A stretch of DNA of 64,000 bases from Pseudoxanthomonas sp. NC8. GTDB lineage: Bacteria; Pseudomonadota; Gammaproteobacteria; Xanthomonadales; Xanthomonadaceae. The notes below the pieces were generated by a model. The model had not been told where the DNA came from, made no database searches, and saw nothing but the letters and a program-made list of their open reading frames with translations. Of this stretch, positions 51,996 to 61,941 are shown one piece after another (the first letter of the stretch is position 1; every line of letters begins with the position of its first letter). Location of the stretch: the NCBI GenBank assembly GCA_025232375.1, contig CP060419.1:3409001-3473000 (forward strand), given 5' to 3'. Made by a program: the position numbers and the translations under genes.

Positions 51996-54900
51996 ATGAC
52001 CAGTACCGCCGAACTGACCTCGCCCGATTCCGCCAACCAGCCGGGGCTGGACACGTTCGACCGCGACTACACGCTGGAGCACAAGTACACCCGTCGCGAC
52101 GGCCGCATCTACCTCAGCGGCGTGCAGGCGCTGGTCCGCCTGCCGCTGATGCAGCAGCTGCGCGACGCGGCGGCAGGTCTGAATACGGCCGGCTTCATCA
52201 GCGGCTACCGCGGCAGCCCGCTGGGCGGCTTCGACCTGGAGCTGTGGCGCGCGCGCAAGCACCTGGAGGCGGCGAAAGTGCGCTTCCAGCCCGGTTTGAA
52301 CGAAGACCTCGGCGCGACCATGGTCTGGGGCACGCAGCAGACCAACCTGTTCCCCGGCGCCCGCGTCCATGGCGTCTACGCCATGTGGTACGGCAAGGGC
52401 CCGGGCGTGGACCGCTGCGGCGACGTGTTCAAGCACGGCAACGCCGCCGGCACCTGGCGCAACGGCGGCGTGCTGGCACTGGCCGCCGACGACCACGCCT
52501 GCCGCAGCTCGACCCTGCCGCACGGCAGCGAGGACGAGTTCGTCAGCGCGATGATGCCGGTGCTCAACCCGGCCGGCGTGCAGGACATCCTCGACCCAGC
52601 CGCGGTCGGCTGGGCGATGAGCCGCTACACCGGGCGCTGGATCGGCTTCAAGACGATCGCCGAGACGGTGGAGTCGTCGGCGTCGGTGCAGGTCGATCCG
52701 TTCGCGCGGCAGATCGTGCTGCCGGAGGACTTCGAGCTGCCACCGGGCGGGCTCAACATCCGCTGGCCAGATCCGCCGCTGGATGGGAGATGCGCCTGCA
52801 CCGCTACGCGGTGCGCGCTGCGCAGGCCTTCGCCCGCGCCAACGGCGTCGACCGCATCGTGATGGACGCGCCCAACGCGCGCCTGGGCATCGTCACCACC
52901 GGCAAGAGCTACCTGGACGTGCTGCAGGCGCTGGAATACCTGCCAGAGTATGGACGAGGCGGCCTGCCGCGACATCGGCATCCGCGTCTACAAGGTCGGC
53001 ATGACCTGGCCGCTGGAGCCCGAGGGCATCGCCCGCTTCGCCCGTGGCCTGGAAGACATCGTGGTCGTCGAGGAGAAGCGCGCCTTCCTCGAGCGGCAGA
53101 TGAAGGAGCAGTTCTACAACTGGCCCAACGACTGGGGCCGGCGCCCGAGCATCGTCGGCAAATACGACGAGGCCGGCGAGTGGATCCTGCCGTCCACCGG
53201 CGAGCTGACCCCGGCGACGATCGCCGGCGTGATCGGCCGCCGCATCCAGCGGTTTTTCACTACCGAATCGATCGAACAGCGCCTGCGCTGGATGGACGCG
53301 AAGGAAGCGGAGATGGCGCTACCGCGCGCCAACTTCCCGCGCGTACCGCACTACTGCTCCGGCTGCCCGCACAACACCTCCACGGTGGTGCCGGAAGGTT
53401 CGCGCGCGCTGGGCGGGATCGGCTGCCACTACATGGTCACGTGGATGGACCGCTCCACCGACACCTTCACCCACATGGGCGGCGAAGGCGTGACCTAGGC
53501 CGGGCAGTCACCATTCACCGATACGCCGCACGTGTTCCAGAACCTGGGCGACGGCACCTATTTCCACAGCGGGTCGCTGGCGATCCGCCAGTCGGTCGCG
53601 GCCAAGGTCAACATCACCTACAAGATCCTCTACAACGATGCGGTGGCGATGACCGGCGGCCAGCCGGTGGACGGCCAGCTCAGCGTGCCGGACATCGCCT
53701 GGCAGATGCGCGCCGAGGGCATCGACACGATCGTGCTGGTCAGCGACGACATCAGCCGCTGGCACAAGCACGAGCTGTTCCCGTCGGGCGTGGAGTTCCA
53801 CGACCGCGCCGAGCTCGATGCGGTGCAGAAGCAGCTGCGCGAGGTGAAGGGCGTCAGCATCCTGATCTACGACCAGACCTGCGCGACCGAGAAGCGGCGC
53901 CGGCGCAAGCGCGGCAAGCTGGAAGACCCGCAGAAGCGGGTGATGGTCAACACCCCTGGTCTGCGAGGGCTGCGGCGACTGCGGGCAGAAGAGCTTCTGC
54001 GTGTCGGTACTGCCGAAGGAGACCGAGTTCGGGCGCAAGCGCGAGATCGACCAGTCCAACTGCAACAAGGACTATTCGTGCGTGTCGGGCTTCTGCCCCA
54101 GCTTCGTCACCGTGCACGGCGGCAAGCCGCGCAAGGGCCGCAAGGCCGAGGCCGCAGCGCGCCTTGGCCAGCCTGCCCGAGCCGGCCTTCCGCTCCGCGC
54201 TCGAACAACTGGAACATCCTGATCACCGGCGTCGGCGGCACCGGCGTGGTCACCATCGGCGCCCTGCTGGGCATGGCCGGCCACCTGGAAGGCAAGGGCG
54301 CCACCGTGCTCGACCAGACCGGGCTGGCGCAGAAGGGCGGCGCGGTCACCACCCACATCCGCATCGCCCGCACGCCGGAGGACATCCATGCCGTGCGCAT
54401 CGCCGCGGGCGAGGCCGACCTGGTGCTGGGCTGCGACATGGTCGTGGTCAACGACTACTGGGCGCTGTCCAAGGTGCGTGGCGAACGCTCGGAAGTCGTG
54501 CTCAATACCTACGAGGCGATGCCGGGCACCTTCACCATGCGCCCGGACCTGCACTTCCCCGCCGCCGACATCGTTGCCGGCATCACCCTGGCGCTGGGCG
54601 GGCGCGAGCCGCGACTGCTCGATGCCACCCAGCTGGCCACCGCGCTGCTGGGCGACGCCATCGCCACCAACCTGTTCATGCTCGGCTACGCCGCGGCGGC
54701 TGGGCCTTGGTGCCGATCTCGCACAGCGCGCTCATGCGCGCGATCGAACTCAATGGCGCTGCCGTGGAAATGAACCAGCAGGCGTTCGCCAGGGCCGGCT
54801 GGCCGCGGTGGATCCGCAGGCCGTGGCCAGCGCCGCCGGCCTTGGTCTCCAACCCGGTCACCGCCGACGAGCGCGTGCCCGACGGCCTGCACCAGCTGCC

Positions 54901-55754
54901 GCCGGGCGACTGGGAAGGCAGCGAATGGGGCAGCACCAGCGCGCCGCGCCCGGCGCGTGGCGAACGCGAATGGCGTGGCCTGCCGGCGCACGGCATGGCG
55001 GACAGCCCACCGGCCGAAGGCTCGCCGCTGGACGTGGCGACCGGCGACATCGCGGCGATGCCGCTGGACGACCTGCGCCTGTCGCGCAGCCTGGACGAGC
55101 TGGTCGCGCGCCGCGCGGCCTTCCTCACCGACTACCGGGACGCGGCCTATGCGCGCCGCTACACCGGACTGGTGGCGAAGGTGCGCGAAGCCGAAGGCGC
55201 CAAGGCCCCGGGCTCCAACGCGCTGGCCGAGGCGGTCGGCCGCTACGCGTTCAAGCTGATGGCCTACAAGGACGAATACGAAGTCGCGCGCCTGTACACC
55301 AGCGGCGAGTTCCAGCGGCGCCTGCAACAGCAGTTCGAGGGCGACTACCGCCTGCACTTCCACCTAGCGCCGCCGCTGCTGGCGAAGAAGGACGAACAGG
55401 GTCGCCTGCTCAAGCGCGAGTACGGGCCGTGGATGTTCACCGCCTTCAGGTGGCTGGCGAAGCTGCGCTTCCTGCGCGGCGGTGCGCTGGATCCGTTCGG
55501 CCGCACCGCCGAGCGGCGCATGGAACGGCAGCTGGTCGCCGACTATTTCGCCACCATCGAGCGGCTGCTGGCCGGGCTCGATGGCGGCAACCTCGCGCTC
55601 GCCGCGCAGATCGCCAGCGTTCCCGAGCACATCCGCGGCTACGGCCACGTCAAGGAAGCGCACCTGCACCAGGCCAAGGCACGCGAAGCCGAACTGCCTG
55701 CGCGAGTGGGACAACCCGCTGCGGGTGGTGGTGGTCGATCGCGACGCCGCCTGA
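51996..55754 (+). CDS. Indolepyruvate ferredoxin oxidoreductase (fused IorA-IorB type)
   Basis: About 1,250 residues. Order: pyrimidine-binding domain ([37 protein letters not shown]), TPP-binding domain ([35 protein letters not shown]), a Cys-rich Fe-S part ([14 protein letters not shown] and [14 protein letters not shown]), then the gamma-type domain ([20 protein letters not shown]). It oxidatively decarboxylates aryl or branched-chain 2-oxoacids to acyl-CoA, reducing ferredoxin. Breaks: 52785, 52948, 53953 (CCCTGG read as CCCCTGG), 54163 and 54840 (CCTGG read as CCTTGG), 54205, 54693, 54790, 55697. A TAG at 53496 replaces TGG in VTWAGQSPF. Confidence 0.93.
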
Positions 55755-55756
55755 GC

Positions 55757-57125
55757 CTAGAACGTGATCGGCACGCGCGTGGTGATGGTCAGGTCCGGCG
55801 TGTCGCGGGTAACGCCCGCGCCCAGCGCGACATTCAATGACACGTGTTCGTTGAAGCGGTAGGTCCCGCCCAGCAGCAGGGTGCCCATGGTCACCCGGAC
55901 CGAACCGGGTACGTCCTCGCCGTTCTGCGTGGTCTTGCCGACCATGCTCTGGTCGTACCCAGGCTGATGGAGGCCTTCTCGTTCAGCGCCAGGGCTAGCC
56001 AGGTTGAAGCCCCAGATGTCGCCCGCCTTGACGTCGCCCAGCGGTTCTTCCTGCCCGCCCACCACGGTCCGCGAGACGTTGCTGCGCTCGAAGTTGTAGA
56101 GGTAGCTGAAGCTGCCGAAGAACACCACCGGATCGGACGGATACAGTAAGGTGACGCCTGGCTGCAGCGAATTGAAGCCGCTGCCCATCGGCAGCTCCAG
56201 CGGCAGGCCGGTGCCGGTGGCGTTGGCCACGCAGCGGGTCACGCAGTCGGTGACCACCTCGAATATGTCGGTTCCGGTCCGGCTCTTGTAGCGCAGCCAT
56301 CCCACGTAGAACGGCTTGTCCGGACCACCACGGTTGAACTGGTAGCGCACCGACGCCTCCACATCGCCCAACCCGTGTCCGCTGGAATTGAAGACGCGGT
56401 CGAGCGCCGAGCCGGTGAAGATCTCCCGGCTGACCGTATCGCCGCTGGCATAGCCGTAAGGCACCTTGAGTTCCAGCTCCAGGCGGTTGCTGAGCCCGTA
56501 GCGCCCGGTCAGCGTGGCGACCGCGGTGGTGGTCTTGACCTTGGCGCACGTCGATCAGTCCGATCAGGATCGCGGGGATGACGGTGTATCCGACCAGCAC
56601 GACGCGGTCGTTGGCCGTGTAGCCGTACTGGAGCGCGGGTTCCATGACGAACTTCCCGGCCGGGGTGAGCGCGCCGGGCTGCTCGAAGATCTGCGCGACC
56701 TCCGGCGCACGCGAGTCCGACTCCGGCGCCTGGCCCACGGTTTGAGGCTGTTCTGCAGGCGGCGCCGGTTCGGCCTGCCGGGCCTCCTGCGGTTGCGCGT
56801 AGCCCACGCCGTGCGCCAGCGAAGGCACCAGGACCGGAACGGTGGCGCCGCGCGCGCGCGCGCTGGCCAGCCGTTCCTCGTTCAGGGCGGCCTGCAGCTG
56901 CGCTAAGGCCCTGCGTCTGCTCGCCCAGCTCCTGGCGCAGCTCTTCAATCCGCGTGGATTGCCGGTTGATCTGGCGCTGCAGCGCATCCAGCCGGGTTTC
57001 AGGCGTATCCGCGGGCGCGAGGGCGCCGGGCGGGGTTTCCTGCGCGCCGGCTTGTGCGCACGCCAACAGACCCATGCCGATGATGGGGCCAGCGGGGTGG
57101 CGGCGTCGGGCGACTTCCGTTTCAT
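55757..57125 (-). CDS. FapF-like outer-membrane barrel with N-terminal coiled coil
   Basis: About 456 residues. Signal peptide, then a coiled coil (LDALQRQINRQSTRIEELRQ onward), a Pro/Gln/Glu linker, and the segment VAQIFEQPGALTPAGKFVME with QYGYTANDRVVLVGYTVIPA, which resembles the helical-plug/first-strand region of FapF. A many-stranded barrel follows (LELELKVPYGYASG, VRYQFNRGGPDKPFYVGWL, FFGSFSYLYNFERS, GGTYRFNEHVSLNVALG), ending in Phe. FapF is the pore that exports Fap amyloid subunits. Breaks near 57085, 56905, 56545 and 55985 interrupt it. It is convergent, 2 bp apart, with the oxidoreductase. Confidence 0.82.
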
Positions 57126-57169
57126 GTCCTTCTCCTTCGGTGGGGTGCTTCTTCGCCTGGAGCGCTGCA

Positions 57170-57677
57170 TCAGGGGCGTATGGAACGCGGGCCAGCGCGT
57201 CGCCGAGCGCGCCAAAGGAGTTGATCCCTGGAGCACGCCCAACGCGCCGGTACCCACCTCGACATGGGTGACCGTGCGGATGCGCTGGTTGTCGAGCGTG
57301 TTCTGGATCGCCACGCCAGCGGCGGCATCGGCCGGATCGAAGTGGTTGGGTCCGCCCACCTGCACCACGACGCCCTTGTTGAAGTCGGCCAACGCCTGCG
57401 CCTGCCCGGCATCGATCCCTGCCACGTCGGGAATCCGCACCGACACGCTGGCCACGAGTACGTCGTTGACATAGACGACGCGCTCGATCCCGAACGAGAG
57501 CACCTGTCCGGACGGCAGCTGGAAACCGCCGCGCATCCGCTCCAGGCGCGCGGGATCGATCGGCTTCCATGCCTCGCCCAGCGCGGTGGAGCGGCCATCC
57601 CATGCCCGCGCATGCGTGGAGGCCGCCGCGCATGCCGCCAGCAACACCATGGAGAGGACCCGATGGACGGCGTTCAT
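57170..57677 (-). CDS. Exported protein with RGG motif, Fap-like operon
   Basis: About 165 residues. A signal peptide (HRVLSMVLLAACAAASTHA, with a possible lipobox LAAC) is followed by IDPARLERMRGG, ending at Gly51, and a beta-rich mature part (FQLPSGQVLSFGIERVVYVN, VASVSVRIPDVAGIDAGQAQ, QNTLDNQRIRTVTHVEVGTG). The RGG site resembles the double-glycine site cut by C39 peptidases. One base is missing near 57230 in a CCAGGG run; the true C terminus is uncertain (the TGA at 57170 is in a second frame). It follows the C39 gene with a 4-bp gap. No known family was recognised; its place between C39 and FapF-like genes matches FapE in Pseudomonas. Confidence 0.7.
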
Positions 57678-57681
57678 GGCT

Positions 57682-58379
57682 TCAGATGTCCCGGGGACCA
57701 CGCCTGGGCGTGGTGATGTTGCGCAGCCCATCGCGCTGGATGCCCATGTCGAGCGGCGCCGGGGGCGCGGTGCGCCAGTCCCTTGGATTGTTGAAACTGG
57801 CCTGTTCGCGCCGGTTGTGCACGACGAACAGCACCCGGTTGTCCCACAGTTCCTCGAAGCGCGAACGCGGCATCGCACGCGTGCCCCGCGCGGGATCGCC
57901 CAGCAGCACGCGTCCATTGCGCAGGCCCTTGACCACCACGAAATGCCGGTAGCCGCGATCGTTGAGCAGCACGATTGCCGGAACGCCCTCCTCCTCGAGC
58001 TTCTCCAGCGGCAGCTCGAAGCCGTCCGCCTCGAAGCCCTTCGATTCCAGTAGCGGCGCATGTCCAGCAGCGAGAACCCCTCTTTCTGGATCTTCGCCCG
58101 GTCGCCGTTGCCGTACATCTGCACGAACACGTCCGCTTCGCTGACCGGATGGCCGTACTGGTAGGTCAGCAGCGTCGCCGTGGCCGCCGATCCGCAACTG
58201 AAATCGTATTGCTGTGGAACGGTGGTGCTGAAGCGCGCCTCCTTCAGGCTGACGACGCGCACGCCGTAGGCGCCGCCACCCTGGGGCACGCGGATCTCGG
58301 CATGGGCGGCCCACGCGCCGTCCGCGCACGCGGACGCGCACGCCATCACCGCCCACCATGCCATCCGCCTGCCGTTCAT
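57682..58379 (-). CDS. C39-family cysteine peptidase (FapD-like)
   Basis: About 232 residues. Signal peptide ending AWAAHA, then a C39 domain: oxyanion Gln and nucleophile Cys62 in TTVPQQYDFSCGSAATATLL, catalytic His in DRGYRHFVVVKGLRNG and Asp in VLLGDPARG. Unlike bacteriocin exporters it has no ABC or membrane domain, which is the FapD layout; it is therefore expected to work in the periplasm. ATG at 58379 overlaps the stop of the upstream gene (ATGA). The frame breaks at 58054, where TACCTGG is read as TACTGG (RRYLESKGFEADGF expected). Confidence 0.88.
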
Positions 58380-58852
58380 TGGCCCGGATTGACGAAGATG
58401 ACCTGGATGCTCATCCCGTTCTGGATCAGCACGTTGCTGCCGCTGTTCTGGATGACGGTGTTGAGCCCGCTGGCACCGGCGAACGCGTCGTCGCTGATGA
58501 AGTTGGAACCGCTGACGACGTGGTCGGCCGTATTGTCGTGGACGCTTCCGTCCACGCTGGTATTGCTTTCAATGGTGTCGTCGCCGCCGCGCATGGCGGC
58601 CAGCCGGTCGATGTCGACAGGCGTGCTTTCCGCGAATGGTGAAACGGACGCCACCTGCGGATTGGCCTGCGCGGAATCTGGCAGGTGCACGGAATCCGGC
58701 AAGTGGATCGGTGGCGGCGACGCGGGCGTAGCCACGTCGATCACCGGCGGCAGCGGCATTGCAACGGGTTCGTCGGCGGCGGATACCGCGCCGGCGCCGC
58801 AAGCCAGAGCCACCGTCGCCATGCAGAGCAGAAGCGGACGGTACGAATGCAT
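58376..58852 (-). CDS. Small exported protein with RGG site and QNSG..LIQ C terminus (Fap-like subunit)
   Basis: A 158-residue intact protein. Signal peptide (MHSYRPLLLCMATVALACGA), a Pro-rich segment, then VDIDRLAAMRGG ending at Gly90, and an Asn/Ser/Asp-rich 68-residue tail (DDTIESNTSVDGSVHDNTAD) closing with GLNTVIQNSGSNVLIQNG. The tail composition and the motif are amyloid-like. The 12-residue stretch before the RGG is almost the same as that in the 57170 protein. It is coupled to the C39 gene by a 4-bp overlap. I propose it is a minor fibre subunit or nucleator cut by the C39 peptidase; this is inference. Confidence 0.78.
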   Translation of the reverse strand: MHSYRPLLLCMATVALACGAGAVSAADEPVAMPLPPVIDVATPASPPPIHLPDSVHLPDSAQANPQVASVSPFAESTPVDIDRLAAMRGGDDTIESNTSVDGSVHDNTADHVVSGSNFISDDAFAGASGLNTVIQNSGSNVLIQNGMSIQVIFVNPGQ

Positions 58853-58998
58853 GGAACACCCTCCTCCCCGCGCGCTCCCGCCGGCACGGGCATCGCGTCC
58901 CGCCATGGGGATGGCGGGACGCGTCCTGCTCGTGCGAGGGATGCATCGGGGTCTCCAGGCCCCGATGCACGTGGGAGCGCCTGCGGGCCTATGGCCGG

Positions 58999-60370
58999 CT
59001 AGGGGCCGATGGTCAGGTTGGCCTGCACGGTGATGCCCTGCTGGATCAGCGACGCGAAGCCGCTGTTCTGGGCTGTCACCATGATGCCCGCGGCCGACTG
59101 TCCGACACTGGTCATGCTGTTGGACATGTCGAAGGTGCCTGCGTTGTTGGCCACCGAACCGCCGGCGCCAGCCGCACCACCCGCACCGCCGGTGCCATCG
59201 CCACCGGTGTTGGTGCCACCGGTGCCCGCGCCGCCGGTACCTGCTGCGGCCGTGGCGGAACCACCGGCGCCACCGCTGCCTCCCGCTCCACCTGCGCCGC
59301 CGTCCGCGCCGTTGCCGGCCGTGGCGTCGCCAGTGCTCGCGGTGGACGTGGCGCTGCCATTGGTGGCATCGCCATTGGTCGCGGCACCACCATCACCACC
59401 GGAGCCTGCGGTCGCGGTCAGGCTGCCACCCGCACCGCCCGTGCCGCTGCCGGCACCACCGGTACCCGTGCCAGCGCCCGCGGTCGTCGTGCCGGCACCA
59501 CCGGTGCCGGTGCCATCACCCGCCGTACCCGCGCCGCCGGTCGAAGTGCCCGCGCCGCCGGTTGCGCTGGCGCCACCGGACGTGCCCGCACCTGCGGTGG
59601 CCGTGCCACCACCGCTCTCGTCTCCACTGGTCAGGTCGGCATTGCCGCCGCTCGCGCCGTCCTGCGCGCCTGCCGAGCCACCCACCGAGCCGCTCAGGCC
59701 GCCGAGGGCCCCGCTGGCGCCGAGGCCAGCGCCGCCATCGGCCCAGCCTGCTCCGCCAGTGCCACTGCCGCTGGCACCACTGCCCGTACCGTCACCACCG
59801 CTGCTGCCGTGGTTGCGATCGGCATCGCCAGCCTTGCCACCATGACCGGCGAATGCACCGCCGACGTGAGCGTCGCCGACGCTGGTCGGGCCGGCCTGCA
59901 CCCCGCCGTTGTTCGCCGTGCCGCCACTGCCACCACTGCCGGCAGTGCCACCCTTGCCGCCCTTGTCGCCGTCACCGCCCCCAGGCGCTGCCACCCTCGC
60001 CCTTGCCGCCTGTGCCATCGCCACCGAGGGTAAGGCCACCGTAGCCGGCGCCGCCCTTCCCGCCGTTGCCGCCGTCGGCGCTGCCGTTGTTCGTCGCGAC
60101 ATTGCCGATGCCGTACACGCTCAGTCCCGACACGCTTCCTTCCAGCTTGGTGGTGGCCACCGCCGCATGGCTGTTGAAGGCATTCGAGAACGTGGCCGTG
60201 GCGGTGCCGCTGTTGTTGGCTGCGGCGGTGCCCTTACCATCTGCGTACGCGCTGTAGTCGTTGACTGTTGTTGGCGTTTCCTCCTCTTCGCTTTCTTGTG
60301 CGAAGGCCTGCCCCGACAGGCCCAGTCCCAGCATCACTGCGGATGCGACGAGCGTCTTGCTGATGCGCAT
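58999..60370 (-). CDS. Gly-rich exported protein, candidate main fibre subunit of the Fap-like system
   Basis: About 457 residues. Signal peptide (MRISKTLVASAVMLGLGLSG, cut near QAFA), an Ala/Asn/Thr segment (GTAAANNSGTATATFSNAFN), about 320 residues dominated by G-G-A-G, G-T-G-G-A-G and T-A-G-A-G repeats, and a conserved C terminus (NSMTSVGQSAAGIMVTAQNS then FASLIQQGITVQANLTI). The C terminus matches that of the 58376 protein. A G-run insertion after CCTGG near 59995 shifts the frame; both halves are clearly Gly-rich in the same style. GGAGAG precedes the ATG as ribosome site. First gene of the operon. Confidence 0.8.
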
Positions 60371-60874
60371 ATCCACTCTCCTAGACGCCACCCCGGGGCT
60401 CAGGGGGTGCCCCGAAATAAGTGACGTGCGTCGCATTTTCCTCGGGAATAGTTAGGGGTCCGGGGGCTGGCGGTTAGCTTTTGGTGAATTTGCGTACCGC
60501 TCGTCCGCCCGGCTGGCGTCGCCATGTATTCAGCGTTGCGAAAGTCCGCGCACTGTCCGCCAGCGTGCATACCCGCCGTTCTTGCCCGTCGCGCGTATCG
60601 GAGCAACCGGTCGATGAGGGGATTCCAGCGCGCGGCTTGCGGACCGGCAGGCGTTGACGCATCCCGTTCGACGCGACGGAAAGGACACGGGAAGGAAAGG
60701 CGGCCGCACAAACCCGGGGCGCGCGAGGCGCGGCAACGGCAGGAGCCGGTCGAGCCCCCGCTCCCGGCCAGCGCCGAGGTGAACTGGCCGGATGGAAGCG
60801 GCCCGCCCCCTTGTCCCTGCTCCGCACTTCGCGTGCGTGCCGCCAGGCGTGCGCAGCGACGACAGGACTCTGTC
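60371..60874. other. Intergenic region upstream of the Fap-like operon
   Basis: About 500 bp without a supportable gene. The 60410-60500 part is richer in A/T than the surroundings and should hold the operon's promoter (minus strand). An imperfect hairpin (CGGGGC with GCCCCG arms) lies at about 60393-60413 inside the leader. No other structure was recognised. Confidence 0.4.
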
Positions 60875-61882
60875 CTACGCGGGCACCGGTCCGGTCGACT
60901 GCCGCAGCTGCAACGCGTACGGCATGCGCACCATGTGCCCGGCGCTGCGGTCGCGGATCGCGTTGAGCAGCTGCACGGTCGCGACCTGGCCCATGTCGCG
61001 GGTCGGCTGCTGCACGGTGGTCAGCGCGGGGAAGATCTGCTGCGAGATCGGCGTGTTGTCGAAGCCGCACACCGACACGTCGCGCGGCACCTGCAGGCCC
61101 AGCTCGCTGGCCGCGCGCATCACGCCCGCGGCCATGTCGTCGTTGGCGGCGAAGATCGCGGTCGGCCGTTCGGTAAGGCCGAGCAGCCGGCGCCCCGCCG
61201 CCAGGCCCGAGTCGAACGAGAATTCGCCGTCGACCACCAGCTCGGGGTCGTAGCGCAGGCCGGCGCGGCGCAGCGCGCTGCGGTAGCCGGCCATGCGCCA
61301 CTCGCTGGCACCGTGGTCCGGGTGGCCGCGCACATGGCCGATGCGGCGGTGGCCGAGTTCGATCAGGTGCGCCACCAGCTCGCACACCGCCTCGTGTTCG
61401 TCCAGGGTCACGCCGATGCGGCCCTCGCGGCCCCGGGGCGAGATGCACGAGTACGGGATCCCGCGCTGGTCGAGGCGGTCGAGCAGCGCATCGCTGTCGG
61501 TCAGCGGCGGAGTCAGGATCAGGCCGTCCAGGCGCGAGGACACGACCAGCGTGTCGATCATGTCGAGGAAATCCTCGCTGCGGTAGCTGACCGGCTGCAT
61601 CACCATGCCGTAGTGGTGGTTCTCGCAGGCCTCCACCACGCCGGTGAGGATCTCCATCAGGTAGTTCGGCGACGGGTTGTCGTACAGCAGCGCCATAAGG
61701 TAGGAGCGGTTGCCCGCCAGGCTGCGGGCGGACGGATCGGGCCGGTAGTTCAGCGCGGCCACCGTTTCCCGGACGCGGTCGCGCGTGCCTTCGCGCACGC
61801 CGGGCTCGTTGTTGAGCACCCGCGACACCGTCTTCATGGAAACGCCCGCCTGCTTGGCGACGTCCTCGATCCTGACCCGCAT
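60875..61882 (-). CDS. LacI-family transcriptional regulator
   Basis: A 335-residue intact protein. DNA-binding N terminus (IEDVAKQAGVSMKTVSRVLN and hinge RPDPSARSLAGNRS) and periplasmic-binding-protein-like core (SCISPRGREGRIGVTLDEHE, HRRIGHVRGHPDHGASEWRM, AIFAANDDMAAGVMRAA, DVSVCGFDNTPISQQIFPAL). It should repress the neighbouring symporter and glucosidase until the sugar binds. The symporter stop is 60 bp upstream of its start. Confidence 0.93.
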   Translation of the reverse strand: MRVRIEDVAKQAGVSMKTVSRVLNNEPGVREGTRDRVRETVAALNYRPDPSARSLAGNRSYLMALLYDNPSPNYLMEILTGVVEACENHHYGMVMQPVSYRSEDFLDMIDTLVVSSRLDGLILTPPLTDSDALLDRLDQRGIPYSCISPRGREGRIGVTLDEHEAVCELVAHLIELGHRRIGHVRGHPDHGASEWRMAGYRSALRRAGLRYDPELVVDGEFSFDSGLAAGRRLLGLTERPTAIFAANDDMAAGVMRAASELGLQVPRDVSVCGFDNTPISQQIFPALTTVQQPTRDMGQVATVQLLNAIRDRSAGHMVRMPYALQLRQSTGPVPA

Positions 61883-61941
61883 CGGTTCTCCGCCCGCTGC
61901 CTTGCCGAAGCCTGCCTTGCCCGAAAGTGGTCCGGCGTGGC

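Noticed and set aside
55995..58379. An apparent 794-residue fusion of C39 peptidase, exported protein and barrel
   Set aside because: The frame runs through three genes only because of indels; each gene has its own start and signal peptide when corrected.
58759..60033. Gly/Ala/Thr-rich plus-strand frame of 424 codons opposite the Gly-rich protein
   Set aside because: A repeat-rich GC strand gives open frames on both strands; only the minus-strand frame has a signal peptide, ribosome site and conserved C terminus.
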